From the NCBI GenBank assembly GCA_030248195.1, contig JASAND010016407.1:1-64000 (forward strand): a DNA stretch of 64,000 nt. The letters run 5' to 3'. The notes under the pieces are model-generated. The model had not been told where the DNA came from and ran no database searches. It was given only the letters and a program-made list of their open reading frames with translations. This DNA comes from Trissonchulus latispiculum. Taxonomy: Eukaryota; Nematoda; Enoplea; Enoplida; Ironidae. Positions 29,120 to 39,893 of the stretch are shown one piece after another (position 1 is the stretch's first letter; the number at the start of each line of letters is the position of its first letter). The position numbers were made by a program, and so were the translations under genes.

Positions 29120-29943
29120 TCTTGGACGCTAAACAATACTGTGATTTGTATTATAGCTCCTGTAATATAGCTATTCCAATGATTTAGTCTGTACAGTTAA
29201 GATAACTTATACCCTGTTAAGTGCACTGTATGTAGTAACTTTGTATGGTGCTTCGCACCCTAAACTGACATGCGGGTAAGGAGTTGACCGTTAAACTTTG
29301 ACGACTAATTGCTATTACGCATTCTTTACCTTTTCATTACTCTACTCAGTCAATCCATCCTTACTGATGTAGACTCAAAATTATCCGGTCGTCGGTCAAC
29401 CCTTCTGGGCCATGATGCCCACTAGAAGCTCCGGTTGCAGCTTCCGGGATTCACAGCTTCTGAACAAGTGCTGCGCAGAAAATCCAAGGTTTACAACCTT
29501 AACAAAAACATGTTACAAAATGTTAGTTAAAAAATAACCAAAAATAAGTCGACGGTCAAAAGAAGCTGTCACTAACCTGTTGTTCGAACTTGCTGCTTAT
29601 TTTGTACAGTTGTCCTATTGTAAATAAGATTTCTATTTGACAAAAGCATGAAAACCTACTATAAAAAGTAATATAAAATTCAGAAAATCCAAAAATATCT
29701 GAAAACCTTTCTAAAAACGTTCTCTTATTATATTATTGTGTATTGTCTGATTAGCTGAGTAATCTAACCGAATGGTGACTGATACCTCTGTTGAATGCTA
29801 GTATTACCTAGATAAATCCTCGGAGATTAGAATGATGATAGAGATATACTCAAACAAGACGTAAATGTTACATATAGAGAGATACAAACCGCCTGGATTA
29901 GGGCTTAATTGTAACTATGCGAATGTGACCGATTTTTGACTTC
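29120..29943 (+). other. Non-coding spacer between polyprotein and accessory genes
   Basis: AT-rich, with no supported frame. It ends in the acceptor-like TTTTTGACTTCAG. Confidence 0.5.
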
Positions 29944-29945
29944 AG
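29933..29945 (+). promoter_or_regulatory. Splice-acceptor-like site before accessory gene A
   Basis: TTTTTGACTTCAG ends 19 nt before the ATG at 29965, a spacing suited to a subgenomic spliced mRNA. Confidence 0.5.
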
Positions 29946-29964
29946 GTTTTGTGTCTAACCAGCC

Positions 29965-30627
29965 ATGGCTCCTAGAGCCCCCGCCCGTTGCGCTCCTGCG
30001 CCTGATCGTGATCCCACTGATGATACACCGCCCGCGCCACTTACCTTATACTGTCCGCTTGAGATGCGAGGTCCGTATCGAGACTACGACTGTTTACCTG
30101 AGGGTTTAAAGATGCTGCGCGGAACTGTTGACATTTTTACTGATCCTGAAAAGTACGACATGTTTGAGTCGAATAAGCGAATACATTTGACTAGCCCACA
30201 GGTTGCGCAAGTTGCTACGCTGATATGTACGGTATGTTTTTGGAGATTCGGCTTAAGTTACTACGGAGTGCCGACAACTGTTTATCCAGTAAGTGATGAA
30301 GTTCGCAAATCCCGTTTACCTGCCAAACAGTACTGTCGTTCGTCTGTGTCGTCGTATGGTGGTGGTATGTGTCGTTGTCCCAATATTAATTGTCAAGCTG
30401 TAAGTGTGATTTTGTTGCAACAACTGAGTGGTTGGCCCCTTGGCCTGGAGTTTAGGGCACTGTCCAATAATACTGTGCGTGCGTTGCGCGAAGTCGTTGT
30501 CCAATTGTCCGAATACTTACCGTCTGACCTTTATGATTTTCGCATGCGTATGGTGGGGGATAGCACAGATTACTATCCTAACATTTTAAGTTTTCCTGGA
30601 GTGCAGTGTGCTTATCGCCTCATTTAA
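29965..30627 (+). CDS. Accessory protein A, zinc-ribbon-like, unknown family
   Basis: 220 residues. I do not recognise a known family. The start is the first ATG after a splice-acceptor-like site. A Pro/Arg-rich N-terminus is followed by LICTVCFWRFGLSYYGVP (about 85-105) and MCRCPNINC (about 133-141). The C-x2-C and C-x4-C pairs suggest a zinc ribbon. The core is clearly paralogous to the next gene (CFW[RK]F-x-LS-x-Y-x-VP and RCPN-x2-C), so the pair arose by duplication inside the element. No signal peptide or transmembrane segment is visible. By position it resembles retroviral accessory genes; the function is unknown. The GTAAGT motifs inside (about 30289 and 30400) could be cryptic donors. 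Confidence 0.7.
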   Translation: MAPRAPARCAPAPDRDPTDDTPPAPLTLYCPLEMRGPYRDYDCLPEGLKMLRGTVDIFTDPEKYDMFESNKRIHLTSPQVAQVATLICTVCFWRFGLSYYGVPTTVYPVSDEVRKSRLPAKQYCRSSVSSYGGGMCRCPNINCQAVSVILLQQLSGWPLGLEFRALSNNTVRALREVVVQLSEYLPSDLYDFRMRMVGDSTDYYPNILSFPGVQCAYRLI

Positions 30628-30767
30628 GTTCAGTATGATCAGCAATTCTTTAGTTTACAACCAGAGCGAATTTAGTTTAGTTCTAACTTTTAGTTTTGTC
30701 CTGTCCCTTTGCCTTGTCATATTTTGTGCCATTTCAGCTTGCAATTCGAGTTACTTCATAGTGGTAT

Positions 30768-30778
30768 GTATGTTTCAG
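30768..30778 (+). promoter_or_regulatory. Splice-acceptor-like site before accessory gene B
   Basis: TATGTTTCAG ends 4 nt before the ATG at 30783; another CATTTCAG lies at 30730-30737. Confidence 0.5.
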
Positions 30779-30782
30779 AACC

Positions 30783-31526
30783 ATGTCCCAGAACCGGCTC
30801 AACAACTACTTCTACATCTGGATGGACCAGTATGATAACCAGTCCGACTTCAGTGATGTCTCGTCGGATGTGATTGAACTTGACCCGGATGATGATGTGA
30901 TGTCGGTGGATTCCGCCATCTGCACCTCTCCGTCCCTTCCCCCGCAGCCTGTTCAGCCCGTGGTTCGCATCTGGCAGAGCCACTACAGTCCGCCGACCAC
31001 CGCCGCGGAGACCATGGACGCCCCCTCCAGAGGACCGGAGCGGGAGCGAGTGACCTTGCCCCCTGAGCTGCGCCAATCCCACTACGATGATTGGGTCTAC
31101 ACGTCCCCGGCCCACACCGAGGTCTACATTCCCCGGCGGCCCATTTCCATCCTGGGGCCGGAGGTAATTCCTATGAGCACGGTTCTGTGTCTTATGTGTT
31201 TTTGGAAGTTCAAGCTGTCTTTTTATTGTGTTCCCTTTCAGTTCCTCCCCGCTCCCCTCACCCTTCAGTTTGAGAAGTTTCCCGCTAAGGCCCGCTTGCG
31301 AGAAGCTGTGCATGCGCTTCTCCCCCCTCTTCCCTCCGTTTTTCGTTGTCCCAACCGTTTGTGTGGTGATAAATGTGTTTTAGTTCTTTACGAGCATCCT
31401 AGTTGGGGCGCTTCCGGTCGCATGCCTTTTGACCGCCAGCTGCCCCCTTTGATTTCTTTCTTGTTGAATGCCCTGCAACGCTCGCACCCTCTTATGCCTG
31501 CCAATCTGTCTTCTCACCAATTCTAA
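30783..31526 (+). CDS. Accessory protein B, paralogue of A
   Basis: 247 residues starting MSQNRLNNYFYIWMDQYD. The acidic N-terminal region (DVSSDVIELDPDDDVMSVDS, about 22-41) is absent from A. The shared core has VLCLMCFWKFKLSFYCVPF (about 138-156) and FRCPNRLC (about 182-189), giving the same C-x2-C and C-x4-C layout. The G+C content is visibly higher than in A. An internal GTAATT...CCTTTCAG pair (31163-31240) could be read as a 78-nt intron. It would remove the conserved CFW motif, however, so I treat it as coding. Nuclear or RNA/protein-binding roles are possible but not shown. Confidence 0.7.
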   Translation: MSQNRLNNYFYIWMDQYDNQSDFSDVSSDVIELDPDDDVMSVDSAICTSPSLPPQPVQPVVRIWQSHYSPPTTAAETMDAPSRGPERERVTLPPELRQSHYDDWVYTSPAHTEVYIPRRPISILGPEVIPMSTVLCLMCFWKFKLSFYCVPFQFLPAPLTLQFEKFPAKARLREAVHALLPPLPSVFRCPNRLCGDKCVLVLYEHPSWGASGRMPFDRQLPPLISFLLNALQRSHPLMPANLSSHQF

Positions 31527-33843
31527 GTTTCTGTTGAACAATGGCTGAATGTACATTTTCACGAAAAATATAAGATTCGCTGGAAGCTATTTGCAGAAAG
31601 AACACTTTTTAGAAAACTGTTCATTGATCACTAATTTCGTCAAAAGTTGTACGTGAAGGCAGGCTAGAAGGAATAGACACTTGAACGCACCGCATGTTAG
31701 GATTCAGCTATTGTCTGTGTATGCTGTTTACCAATAAGTTTCTGTTTCAGTTGTATGTTTCTGCCTGGTCTGACAGCCTCCGATAGTGGTCCCCTACCCC
31801 TTTGCTGATACGGTTAGTTTACACCGGACCTGAGATTCCCCGTTCCCTCCGAGTTTGCTGTCACACCACGCACCATACGAGACACGACACTGTTTGCACT
31901 GTAATTCTATTTACTGTTATATAGATTTTTACTATCGCTCGTTCTGCAATACCTGGTATTATTGTTGAAATTAACACCGGAAGTAGAAAGAACGCACCCT
32001 AGAGGATGAATTAGGAAATCGATACAGGAAGACCAGAAAAAAGAGATAATTATTTAGTTACACGAATAAAATTGAATTGTAGCTGTTCTTCTTGTTCCCG
32101 TGCTTGTCTGTGCATATTACAGCTTTCCAGTGTCTTTTTGGTGGAATCGATTGATTTGATTGATTTAGTCCTGGCTCCTGATTACCGATACTAACCGGAT
32201 CACTAACTACTGAGTCTAACCTTTTGTGTTTAACATTACCAACCTTACTGTTTACTGTTTTACTCGTGGCACTGAGAGTCTAGAAGAGTCTTACTAGCAG
32301 CTAACCAAATCTACATTATTTTCATGATCAGCGTTTCTTGATACCTTCGTGTGATCATAACGTTACAATCGAACACTTTTTAAAAGGAACGGTCGCTGCT
32401 CGATTGATGAATGATCTAGAACATTGCTATTAGCATAGAATCGCTTTGAATCGAAAAGTTGTCTCATGATAATGAACCCTAGTACATACGACAGGATAAC
32501 TCGTGATATACATACTAATTGTCCTTGTTTTTCTATACCATAACTTATTCCGTACACGGTTCTATTTCTAGGCTGTTTGCTCAGCAATGGCTTTTCTGTT
32601 TTTGGTCCAGTGACTGGTCGTTTCAGTTGGTCCGTGGTTTGATCCCCTTTCTGCTGATTCGGAAGGTCCGTGGTTCGATTCAGCACACTACGGTCACCGG
32701 TCCTGAACCTCACAGGACACTTTTCTTCACATCTTTCAAATCCTGATCTCATCTCTCCCCGCCAGAACCGTCTATTGCCAGAACTTCCCCCTGTGGCGCC
32801 CCACGTTGGCATCCGCCGACTTCCCTGACCGATGGCACACCTAACGCCACGGTGATTACCCCTCACCCCCACCAGCACCGTCTCATCAGAAATCGTCAGG
32901 CCCGGCGCGGACTCCTACCCGCCGGCCAGTCCAACTGGAATCTCGTGTCCCCAGGGTGGCAAGCTTGCACCCACTCCTTCCTTGGCCGATGTGAACTGTT
33001 ACCGGCCGCAACCGCTGTCACCGACTGCAGCCTGGAGCTCTGACCGTCGTAGGTCCCTCTCCGGTCATCTCCCCCGTCCTCAACCCCTGGAGCTCTAGCC
33101 GTCGCAGGTCCCTCTCCGGCTATCTCCCACAGAAATCACTGTCCCATCCCCTGCTGCACTGAGCAAACCAGCCTCATCACTGACGTTACTCACTACTTCC
33201 ATCACCACTGCTGCTGACAAGAAGATTTGATGAACTAAAATATTGTTGTCTGTATAGTTGTATGATCATTTGTACAGTTGAGTTGTCTAGGTTGGAGCTT
33301 TAAGTGTACTATATCTGTAATACCTATTGCGACTGATCGATGCACTAATTGACTGTTTTGTTTCGCTATACTTCCCCCCCCCCTAGTAAAAACCTATCAC
33401 ATTTTTTGCGGTGGAGAGTGTGGAGGATAGAAAATTTGGAATGTTAGCTTCGAATATGGCATGGGGAATTGATACGTTGAACTGAGAATTGAACTTTCTA
33501 TTGATTGTAGTCTGTTACAGACTGGTATTTTTAATTGGTACTGTACTTTTGTCTCGACATTCATTTTTGTTATTTGATTCTGTATTTGTTAACTGATTCC
33601 GCATTTGGTTATTCTGATCCGTTTTGACTTTTTAAAATGTTGGTTTGTTTTGATAGCTAATATCACTAATTTTCTGTATTAGCTAGTGTATTGGTACTTG
33701 TTTTAGGACCATTTTCATCTGTTGTCTGTTGCTTGCTCATTTTGTGCCGTCTGAATTGTCTCCATTTCTGCGGTTCACTGGGTTTTGAAGTTGTTAGTTG
33801 AACTGTATTTGCGGAGATTCCATGACTTTGAAAATATGAAATT
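31527..33843 (+). other. 3' non-coding region of the giant element
   Basis: 2.3 kb without a supported gene. It contains tRNA T-arm-like motifs (GGTTTGATCC and GGTTCGATTC, about 32635-32680), a GC-rich block at 32.75-33.2 kb with a 55-bp tandem duplication, and a C-run at about 33370. Confidence 0.5.
33031..33130 (+). repeat. Two-copy 55-bp tandem repeat
   Basis: CCTGGAGCTCT...CCGTCG(T/C)AGGTCCCTCTCCGG occurs at 33031 and 33086 with a few substitutions. Confidence 0.8.
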
Positions 33844-33853
33844 GAAAAGAAAA
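33844..33853 (+). promoter_or_regulatory. Polypurine tract of the giant element
   Basis: GAAAAGAAAA directly precedes TGTACTC, the putative first bases of the 3' LTR; it would prime plus-strand DNA synthesis. Confidence 0.6.
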
Positions 33854-34147
33854 TGTACTCTTGGAAATTTATGGGTCTGTTTACGAAAAGGAACCAAAAT
33901 CGGGTACTTATCTCCCCAGGAAACTAAGTGGGGTTAATGCGTCCAAGTGTGGGATGTTTGGGAGCCTACTTCACCCCGAGAGCTGAGATCATACGTAACA
34001 GAGAAGTGACGTATGATAACACACACACGCGAGAAACGCACTACATGAAAGGAGGCCGCAAGCTCCGCCTCCTGCACGTCACACACTCTGATTGACAGGT
34101 CTTCCCCAAACTCCGAAATTTCCAAAAATTCAAATCAGTCGTGGTTT
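33854..34147 (+). repeat. 3' LTR of the giant element
   Basis: Direct repeat of 17521-17814 with scattered substitutions and small indels. The end is defined by loss of similarity after CAGTCGTGGTTT. Confidence 0.75.
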
Positions 34148-34907
34148 ATCAGTTATATCATTCGATAACACCATCAAATAGCTGTGGACGATTTTTTATT
34201 TATTGTGAAATCGCTCTTCGTTATAGAGAAATAAGCTGAAATGTGTGCGTAACCTGCATTTTGCCTACTTTTTCCAAACTTGTCAAGCGATTACTTTAGC
34301 TAGAAAGCAGCAATCGGGGCAACTAAAAAATCGTCCCTGGGTATATTTGTGCAGAACTCATTTGTTAAGTAGCAGCCCTCCAACTTGCATGGTGAATGCT
34401 CCACAATCTTTGGAAAAAAATTGGTCGGTTTTTGCAAAAACTACATTTTTCATGGTAGCAGCCTACGGGATAGCTGATGGAAGACGATCATCCATCGGAT
34501 AATTTGCCCCTGTGAGACCTTCAGATCGACGCCCTTAGTTTGATGTACCGGCTTGTGTAGTTCAAGAAATGATGGATTATTTGATTTTTGCAAAAACGAC
34601 AAGTTTTCGACTCCAAAACAAGAAAATCGGCTATAGCGCACGATAGAGAAAAGCTAGAAAGTTGCTTTAAAAAGCAAAAATGTGAAGCTCAACGAGATCT
34701 TTCAAATGAATATAGTCATGACTGTATAGCTGCTGCCAAACTTTCAGAAATTGGGAAAAACCGCCCTGATCGGAAATCTCGAATTTTTGAACCGGGATTG
34801 CGCGGAGGGTGTTAGAACGCTAAAAGAATGTATTTTGGAAAGTTTCGCCAAATTTCATCCTGATTTGCGCCGCCAACCAACAATTTGTGCCCAAAAGGAA
34901 TCACCAC
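34148..34907. repeat. Repeat-derived flank ending in a TTAA-type MITE terminus
   Basis: No supported gene. It ends AAAAGGAATCACCACC|TTAA, which matches the repeat end at about 10280-10293 and resembles the terminus of the 16.1-17.1-kb MITE. The left end was not found. Confidence 0.5.
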
Positions 34908-34960
34908 CTTAAGAGAACATGTTCTCTTAAGTGGGTGTTCCCTTAAGCGCGAGAATACGG
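34908..34960. repeat. 24-bp palindrome plus CTTAAG-CGCGAGAATACG motif (left copy)
   Basis: A perfect 24-bp palindrome (34908-34931) has CTTAAG at both ends and AGAACATGTTCT at its centre. It is followed by a 10-bp insert and CTTAAGCGCGAGAATACGG. The same units recur at 36175-36210. Confidence 0.8.
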
Positions 34961-35089
34961 TAATGTTTTTGTAGTTTTATAATTTTTCCAGTGCATAGTA
35001 TACCCAGTCAATCTATATACAAAGAAACAAATCCTGGTAACCCCTGCAACCATCTATTTTGTGGTAGGACTCTGCAGCGGGACCCACTC

Positions 35090-35790
35090 TAGACAATCCT
35101 TTCCTGTCAGACTCTAAATTATGCTCATCCCAGTCTTCCCTACTGTCAATAAACTTAGGTTTTTCTAGATAGTGATTATTATTTGAAAGATAGTAGAAAT
35201 CCAATACATTTCCAAAACATTTTGAAGAATGAAACCAAACGAGAAATTAATTTTGATAGAGTAGCACTGAGCATTGAAAACTGTGTGTAGAGGAGCTTCT
35301 TGAGGTTAGATTTCTTAGCGTCTTCCAAACGAAAGTTGTAAGTTGAATAGATATGCTACCCCAGTTCACACTTTGTCCTAATGTGGTCCCAATTTCGAAT
35401 GTAGACATTTCTAATCGGCTCAGGTAGTGTCTCCAAAAAGTCTGCAGGTGGTTCAGTCGGATCTTCCTTAGGTAGCAGCAACCGCTGGCACATTCTTTGC
35501 ATAAGTAGTTTATCGAAACCTTCATGACAGCGAATCTGGCCATCTAATCCCTTCCTAGTTTTAAATTTACTAGTACAACGTGTGCAGGGATACTCTTCCT
35601 GAGGGGGCACTGGTTGATTGGAGGGAGCTGGCGGCTTACAAGTATGCACAACCCTTGTGTCTCGAGTGTTATTCTTGCCACATTTTTCGCAAGTCGACTT
35701 CGCTCCCTCGGGCCTCTCCTTGACATGTCTGTTGAGTGTGTATTTTCTTCTAAAAGGTTTCCCCCAAATTTCACAGGTTAAGTCTTCCAT
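35090..35790 (-). pseudogene. PolB gene 5' fragment (zinc fingers), decayed
   Basis: It starts MEDLTCEIWGKPF and contains a second finger-like YPCTRCTSKFKTRKG and the block LPEPIRNVYIRNWDHIRTK. These align with the fingers and LPEDLAKIYRENWSRIRTR of the polymerase at 1-3929. Further homology appears in shifting frames (YNFRLEDAKK, INFSFGFILQN, FYYLSNNNHYLEKP) down to about 35090. There are at least three frame changes. Exonuclease and polymerase domains are absent. Confidence 0.75.
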
Positions 35791-35882
35791 TTCACTTTTT
35801 CCTTAGACCTTATTTACCTTTATTATATTTGTCTTTCACCTTATTTGAAAATCGTGTATTGTACTCTACAGCTCTTGAAAGC

Positions 35883-35946
35883 CGACCACTCACGATGACA
35901 AAAGAAGTCAAACTGACGCTCTACCAGGAATTCATCCCTTTATATA
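35883..35946 (-). promoter_or_regulatory. Core promoter of PolB fragment: TATA, TCAGT, GGTCG
   Basis: On the minus strand TATATAAA starts at 35946, the TCAGT A is at 35914 (32 nt on) and GGTCG is at 35887-35883 (+28 to +32). This is the same geometry as at 8087-8150. The leader to the ATG is 124 nt. Confidence 0.8.
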
Positions 35947-36174
35947 GATGTTTGAGTTAGCTAGTTGCTTGGCTTTCCATTTACGTTGACCGTTTGCATA
36001 AATTGGTATAAATTGATTTAAATTTTCTTAACTCTGCACTCAACCCGCCAAAGTTTGAAATGGGTCACTCCTACTTTACTCCGAGCATACGGCTTCCTTA
36101 TATTTTATAGTCCAACCCTGTCCTTTCATGCCTTGTCTTAAGTTTCAACATATGGTAATTTTGCCCGTATTTCA

Positions 36175-36210
36175 CTTAAGAGAACATGTTCTCTTAAGCG
36201 CGAGAATACG
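36175..36210. repeat. 24-bp palindrome plus CGCGAGAATACG (right copy)
   Basis: Exact copy of the palindrome at 34908, immediately followed by CGCGAGAATACG. The two copies bracket the PolB fragment in direct orientation. Confidence 0.8.
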
Positions 36211-37553
36211 ATAGTTGGTGATGGACCCCACTTTAGGTAGGTAGATCAGTTAAGTAGTTAGGATAGGATTAGGTTAGATAGGTACGTAGGTGAGTATAGG
36301 TATGTAAGTGGTTAGGTACGCAGGAAGTAGGTGAGCATAAGAAGGTAGATTTTAGGCAGGCAGATTAGCTTAGGTAGGTAGGAGTCCGATAATGGGCCGA
36401 CGCCGGGTCCCAAGCCCCGAAGGAAGAACACAGAGGGACGGAGAAAAGAATAGGTTAGTAAAAAATTACCTTGAAAAACCCCCAATCGACCTAAAAGTTT
36501 GAAAACGACCGAGCCTCCAGGGACGACAGGCGGTGGAAGCAAGAATTTAAAGCTCGAAACCCCAGGGGACAATTTATTTAAAATGACCTTGACGGATTCC
36601 CAAGGGGGGACGCGCCCACAGACATTGCGAGAAACTTTCAGACTCCCGAAGTCAGGGTCGAAATGCCCCTACTACTACTACTCCTGTTATTCAGAAATAA
36701 AAAATGAAATTGAGGTCAAACGAATGGATAAATAAATAGATATCTGTAGTTTTGAAGTTTCCAGCATACCTGTTCTACGGTTATTAGTATAGGCAGCACT
36801 GCACAAAAATGCTGCAAAGAATATGAGCATATGTGATACAAGAAACATCTAGCTGATGTCGCAGCGGAAACGTCACAGGTTTGCTTGAAGAGCTTAAACG
36901 TCAGCGGATTATTCTTCTGTGAAATTTGCTTCGTTGGATCTTTGATCGTTGTGTTCAAATGACTCTAAGGCTACAAAAGCTTTCAAAGCAAAAAGAAATG
37001 TATATTTCGAAATTCTCTCACACAATGTTTAGTTTAGCATCGATAGGTTCACTAGTGACAAACCGTCATGTTGGCTAAACCTTCCGCAGGGACTATTTTT
37101 TCTGAGGCGTATGTGTCATGGAAAGAAATCAAAGACAGTGTGAAAATCGGTTAATACAGCGCCTGGGGGAGGGTAACTACAATGCGGTTGCCAAAGTCTG
37201 TTGGATTTCAATTCGTTTTTGTAAGCATATAAACAATGTGAGTAGTCAAAATTGTACTAGGTGGTTCCTATAATCCACAATGCCCACGAAACATTGATTG
37301 GTTTAGCAAAACGGCAAATTTGGATCAAATTGCAGTAATTAACATATTTTCAGAGCCAACCACACAAATCTAACTTTGAGATTGTTTCCATCGTAAATGG
37401 AAGCATGACAGATAGCTTTATTATTCTGTTGGGCACCGAATCAACTGCCTTACCAGTGCGTTTTGTAGCTTTTGCACTGACAGGAAGTAACCTGACTCAT
37501 GTAATAAGCCACTGAAAGCATAATGACAAGAGTCCACGATTTTCTCCTATATA
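36211..37553. other. Degenerate GTAGGTA-type repeat and unassigned sequence
   Basis: 36229-36390 is a degenerate array of TAGGTAGGTA-like words. 36395-36740 is GC-richer with a possible TAC microsatellite, and the rest is AT-rich. No supported gene. Confidence 0.5.
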
Positions 37554-37556
37554 TTA

Positions 37557-38026
37557 GAAGAAGAGTAAGCCACTAGAGGGCTCCTCTTCTTGGCTTTGCG
37601 TAACGGTGCTCCGACCACAATAATGTTCCTCCGTTTGGGGGGGGTCGACAGGTACACCTCACCTCCGTTTGGTGGGGGGGTTTGCCAAAAGTGGTCCCCG
37701 TTTGAGGGGACGCTCAAGCAGGCTAAGTTTTGCTCATTCTGATTGGCTGATTGGCTGTAGGCGACCCCCCCCCCAACGGGGACCTCTTTCAGCGACCCCC
37801 CCACAAACGGGGACCCATTTTAGAATAGAACAAAAACAACCGTAATCCTCTGCTCTACCCCCCCCCCTCCACCGAACGGGGACCTCTTTTTGGGTACCCC
37901 CCAACACCAAACGAAGGTGGGCATGCGATGTCGATTTGGTCGACCCCCCCAACGGGGGAACATTGTGGGCGGAGCACCGTTACGCAATGCAATGAAGAGA
38001 AGCCCTCTAGTGGCTTGCTCTTCTTC
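37557..38026. mobile_element. 470-bp MITE with about 95-bp inverted termini
   Basis: GAAGAAGAG(T/C)AAGCCACTAG at the left end is inverted at the right end, with TTA on both sides (37554-37556, 38027-38029). This fits PIF/Harbinger-type targets. The interior is an irregular array of a CCGTTTGGGGGG box (or its inverse CCCCCAACGGGGAC). Confidence 0.8.
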
Positions 38027-38029
38027 TTA

Positions 38030-39889
38030 ATATTATCAATTAAGAATTCTACTTCTTCAAACTATTAGATGGTGCAATTAGGCACTCTTGATAAAAATGA
38101 GTTCCTTCCTGCAGGACCGCTTTTCTTACTCAAAGAAGACCTTTTCGTAAACTAGAGAGAATTGAACAACCCCATCAATCGTTGAAATTTTAGCTTTTCG
38201 AAAATAACCTGAAACTGATGGCAAATACGAAATTGTGCCAAGAAGCAAATTTATTCAGAATTATTAAAGCTATGTAAATAATGCGATGTAAATATTGTGT
38301 GTATTATGGACATCTTCTAAATCCTAAACTTTTGATTTCTTGCAATTTTTTTCATGTTTAGAAAGGCAATCTAATTTGCGCAAAAAATCCTTCATATTTA
38401 CACATTTTTGTAGACAAAGTGGGTCTATTTTCACACAAAAGCTTAGCTTCCAGAATTGCGCCAAAATGAAATTATTCGGTCTGGTTTCAAAAAGATTCAA
38501 AATTTTGGATGGTTAGTCAAGTTTAAGTTAGTATTGCTTTGCAACCGTTGGGGATACGCCTACTAATGTCACGTTGTCTATGTTGTCTAATATGTCACCC
38601 TCTGTATGTAGAGTAGATGTTCCATCAAAGAAATTGCTATAAACAATTTTATGCTATTGCCGCCAAAATCGGGAATTCGACCAGGTTCTCGGATGCTTAC
38701 AGTCGACTTCGGCTTACAAGAATGTAGCTTGAGACAAATTTGAAGATGTTTGAACTTATTCACTCCCTGCTTTAAAGCAGTTATTAGAATGTAGTTGAAA
38801 AGTAAAGAGATTGCATAGGTTCGTGTTGACTTTGTGATTTTGAAGTTGAGATTTTCGAACAGAGTTTCGTTCACAGAAAATACAATTTTATACAAACAAA
38901 ATACAAAATTTAACCGTGCACAACCAATTTCAAATTAAACAATCCCCCAACCCTTCCAGCCAACCACTAACCTATTAATCCTGAGCCTTCTCCAATTTTC
39001 GGTTTCAATTTGGTCCAAAGTAAGTGACCGAAAATGAAGAAAATTCCCTAGATATTGGCTAAACTAATTTGCATATTACGAAAATTCGGAATTTCTAATT
39101 TGCATATTATTTCTGAAGTTCCTATAGTTTTCAAACAAGGAAATTTCCACACAGTAATAAAACTTTGTTCCTTCCCACTTCCTGTTCTATTTCGTACGAA
39201 CGTACAAAGACTTGGCTTGCACGTGACCAAGTTGCTCGTTATTTCATATTAAGCTCCAAGTATGTCTGTCACAATACACCCGAAAACTTGTCCGACACGC
39301 AGGTTACTGTGACATCCACCTTAAAAATCTCCCCAGCTGTTTGCTTCAGCAAAAATATTTACACCCCGCCAAAATAAGAGATGGTATATTGGCCAATACA
39401 TACACAGCATCAGATTTGCTGTTAAGTCAACGTTTGAAGTGTAAACAACCTAGCACAAATCTGTAGAACTGTCCGAACTTTAGAAAATTATGATCCAGAA
39501 GGATTTAGCTCTGGTGCAATTCTGGAGGCTAAAATTCGCTGTGAACACAGATCCCCATGGCAAGGCGTAAGGCATTCTGCCTGCGCAAAATAGTTTTTTC
39601 TTATTCGATTCATCAAAAATGCCAAAATCCGTTATAAGCGAACTTAGAAGAGTTTTTGAAGATGAAGAAGAAGAAGAAGAAGTTTGTGAATATATATTAA
39701 TGAAGACATTCAATTCTGATGCTTAAAATGTTCTTAAGTTTAATTTACATAAACAGTTAGAATTTGTACACGCAAATATCTGTCCCTTTGGACGCCGTGT
39801 GCGACGATATGAGATATGTGTCCTGAGCAAAGAAAAGTCTCACAACACCGTGAACATACACATTGCCTTTCACATTCCGACTTATGTAT
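38030..39889. other. AT-rich intergenic sequence with a short GAA microsatellite
   Basis: No supported gene; (GAA)n at about 39660-39681. It forms the left flank of the gypsy insertion, ending in the target duplication ATGT (39890-39893). Confidence 0.5.
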
Positions 39890-39893
39890 ATGT

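Larger units (their letters stand above)
17521..34147 (+). mobile_element. Giant (16.6 kb) envelope-containing LTR retroelement
   Basis: About 294-bp direct terminal repeats flank a 1.1-kb leader, a 3389-codon polyprotein, two accessory genes and 2.3 kb of 3' non-coding DNA. A polypurine tract (GAAAAGAAAA, 33844-33853) abuts the 3' repeat. The polyprotein has no stop or frameshift and all catalytic motifs are intact, so it is recently active or under selection. The LTRs differ at many positions by eye, which is at odds with a very recent insertion. No target duplication was found, and a polypurine-like GAAAAGAAAG also precedes the 5' repeat, so the outer ends are uncertain. Confidence 0.8.

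Noticed and set aside
31163..31240. 78-nt intron in accessory gene B (GTAATT...CTTTCAG)
   Set aside because: Removal would delete the CFW motif conserved with gene A, and length is a multiple of three, so treated as coding.
30756..31313. 185-codon minus frame opposite accessory gene B
   Set aside because: Antisense of a GC-rich coding region; Gly/Arg-rich with no motif, while the plus frame has a paralogue.
32630..32690. tRNA gene or tRNA-derived SINE
   Set aside because: Two T-arm/B-box-like motifs are present but no A box, anticodon arm or acceptor stem could be built.
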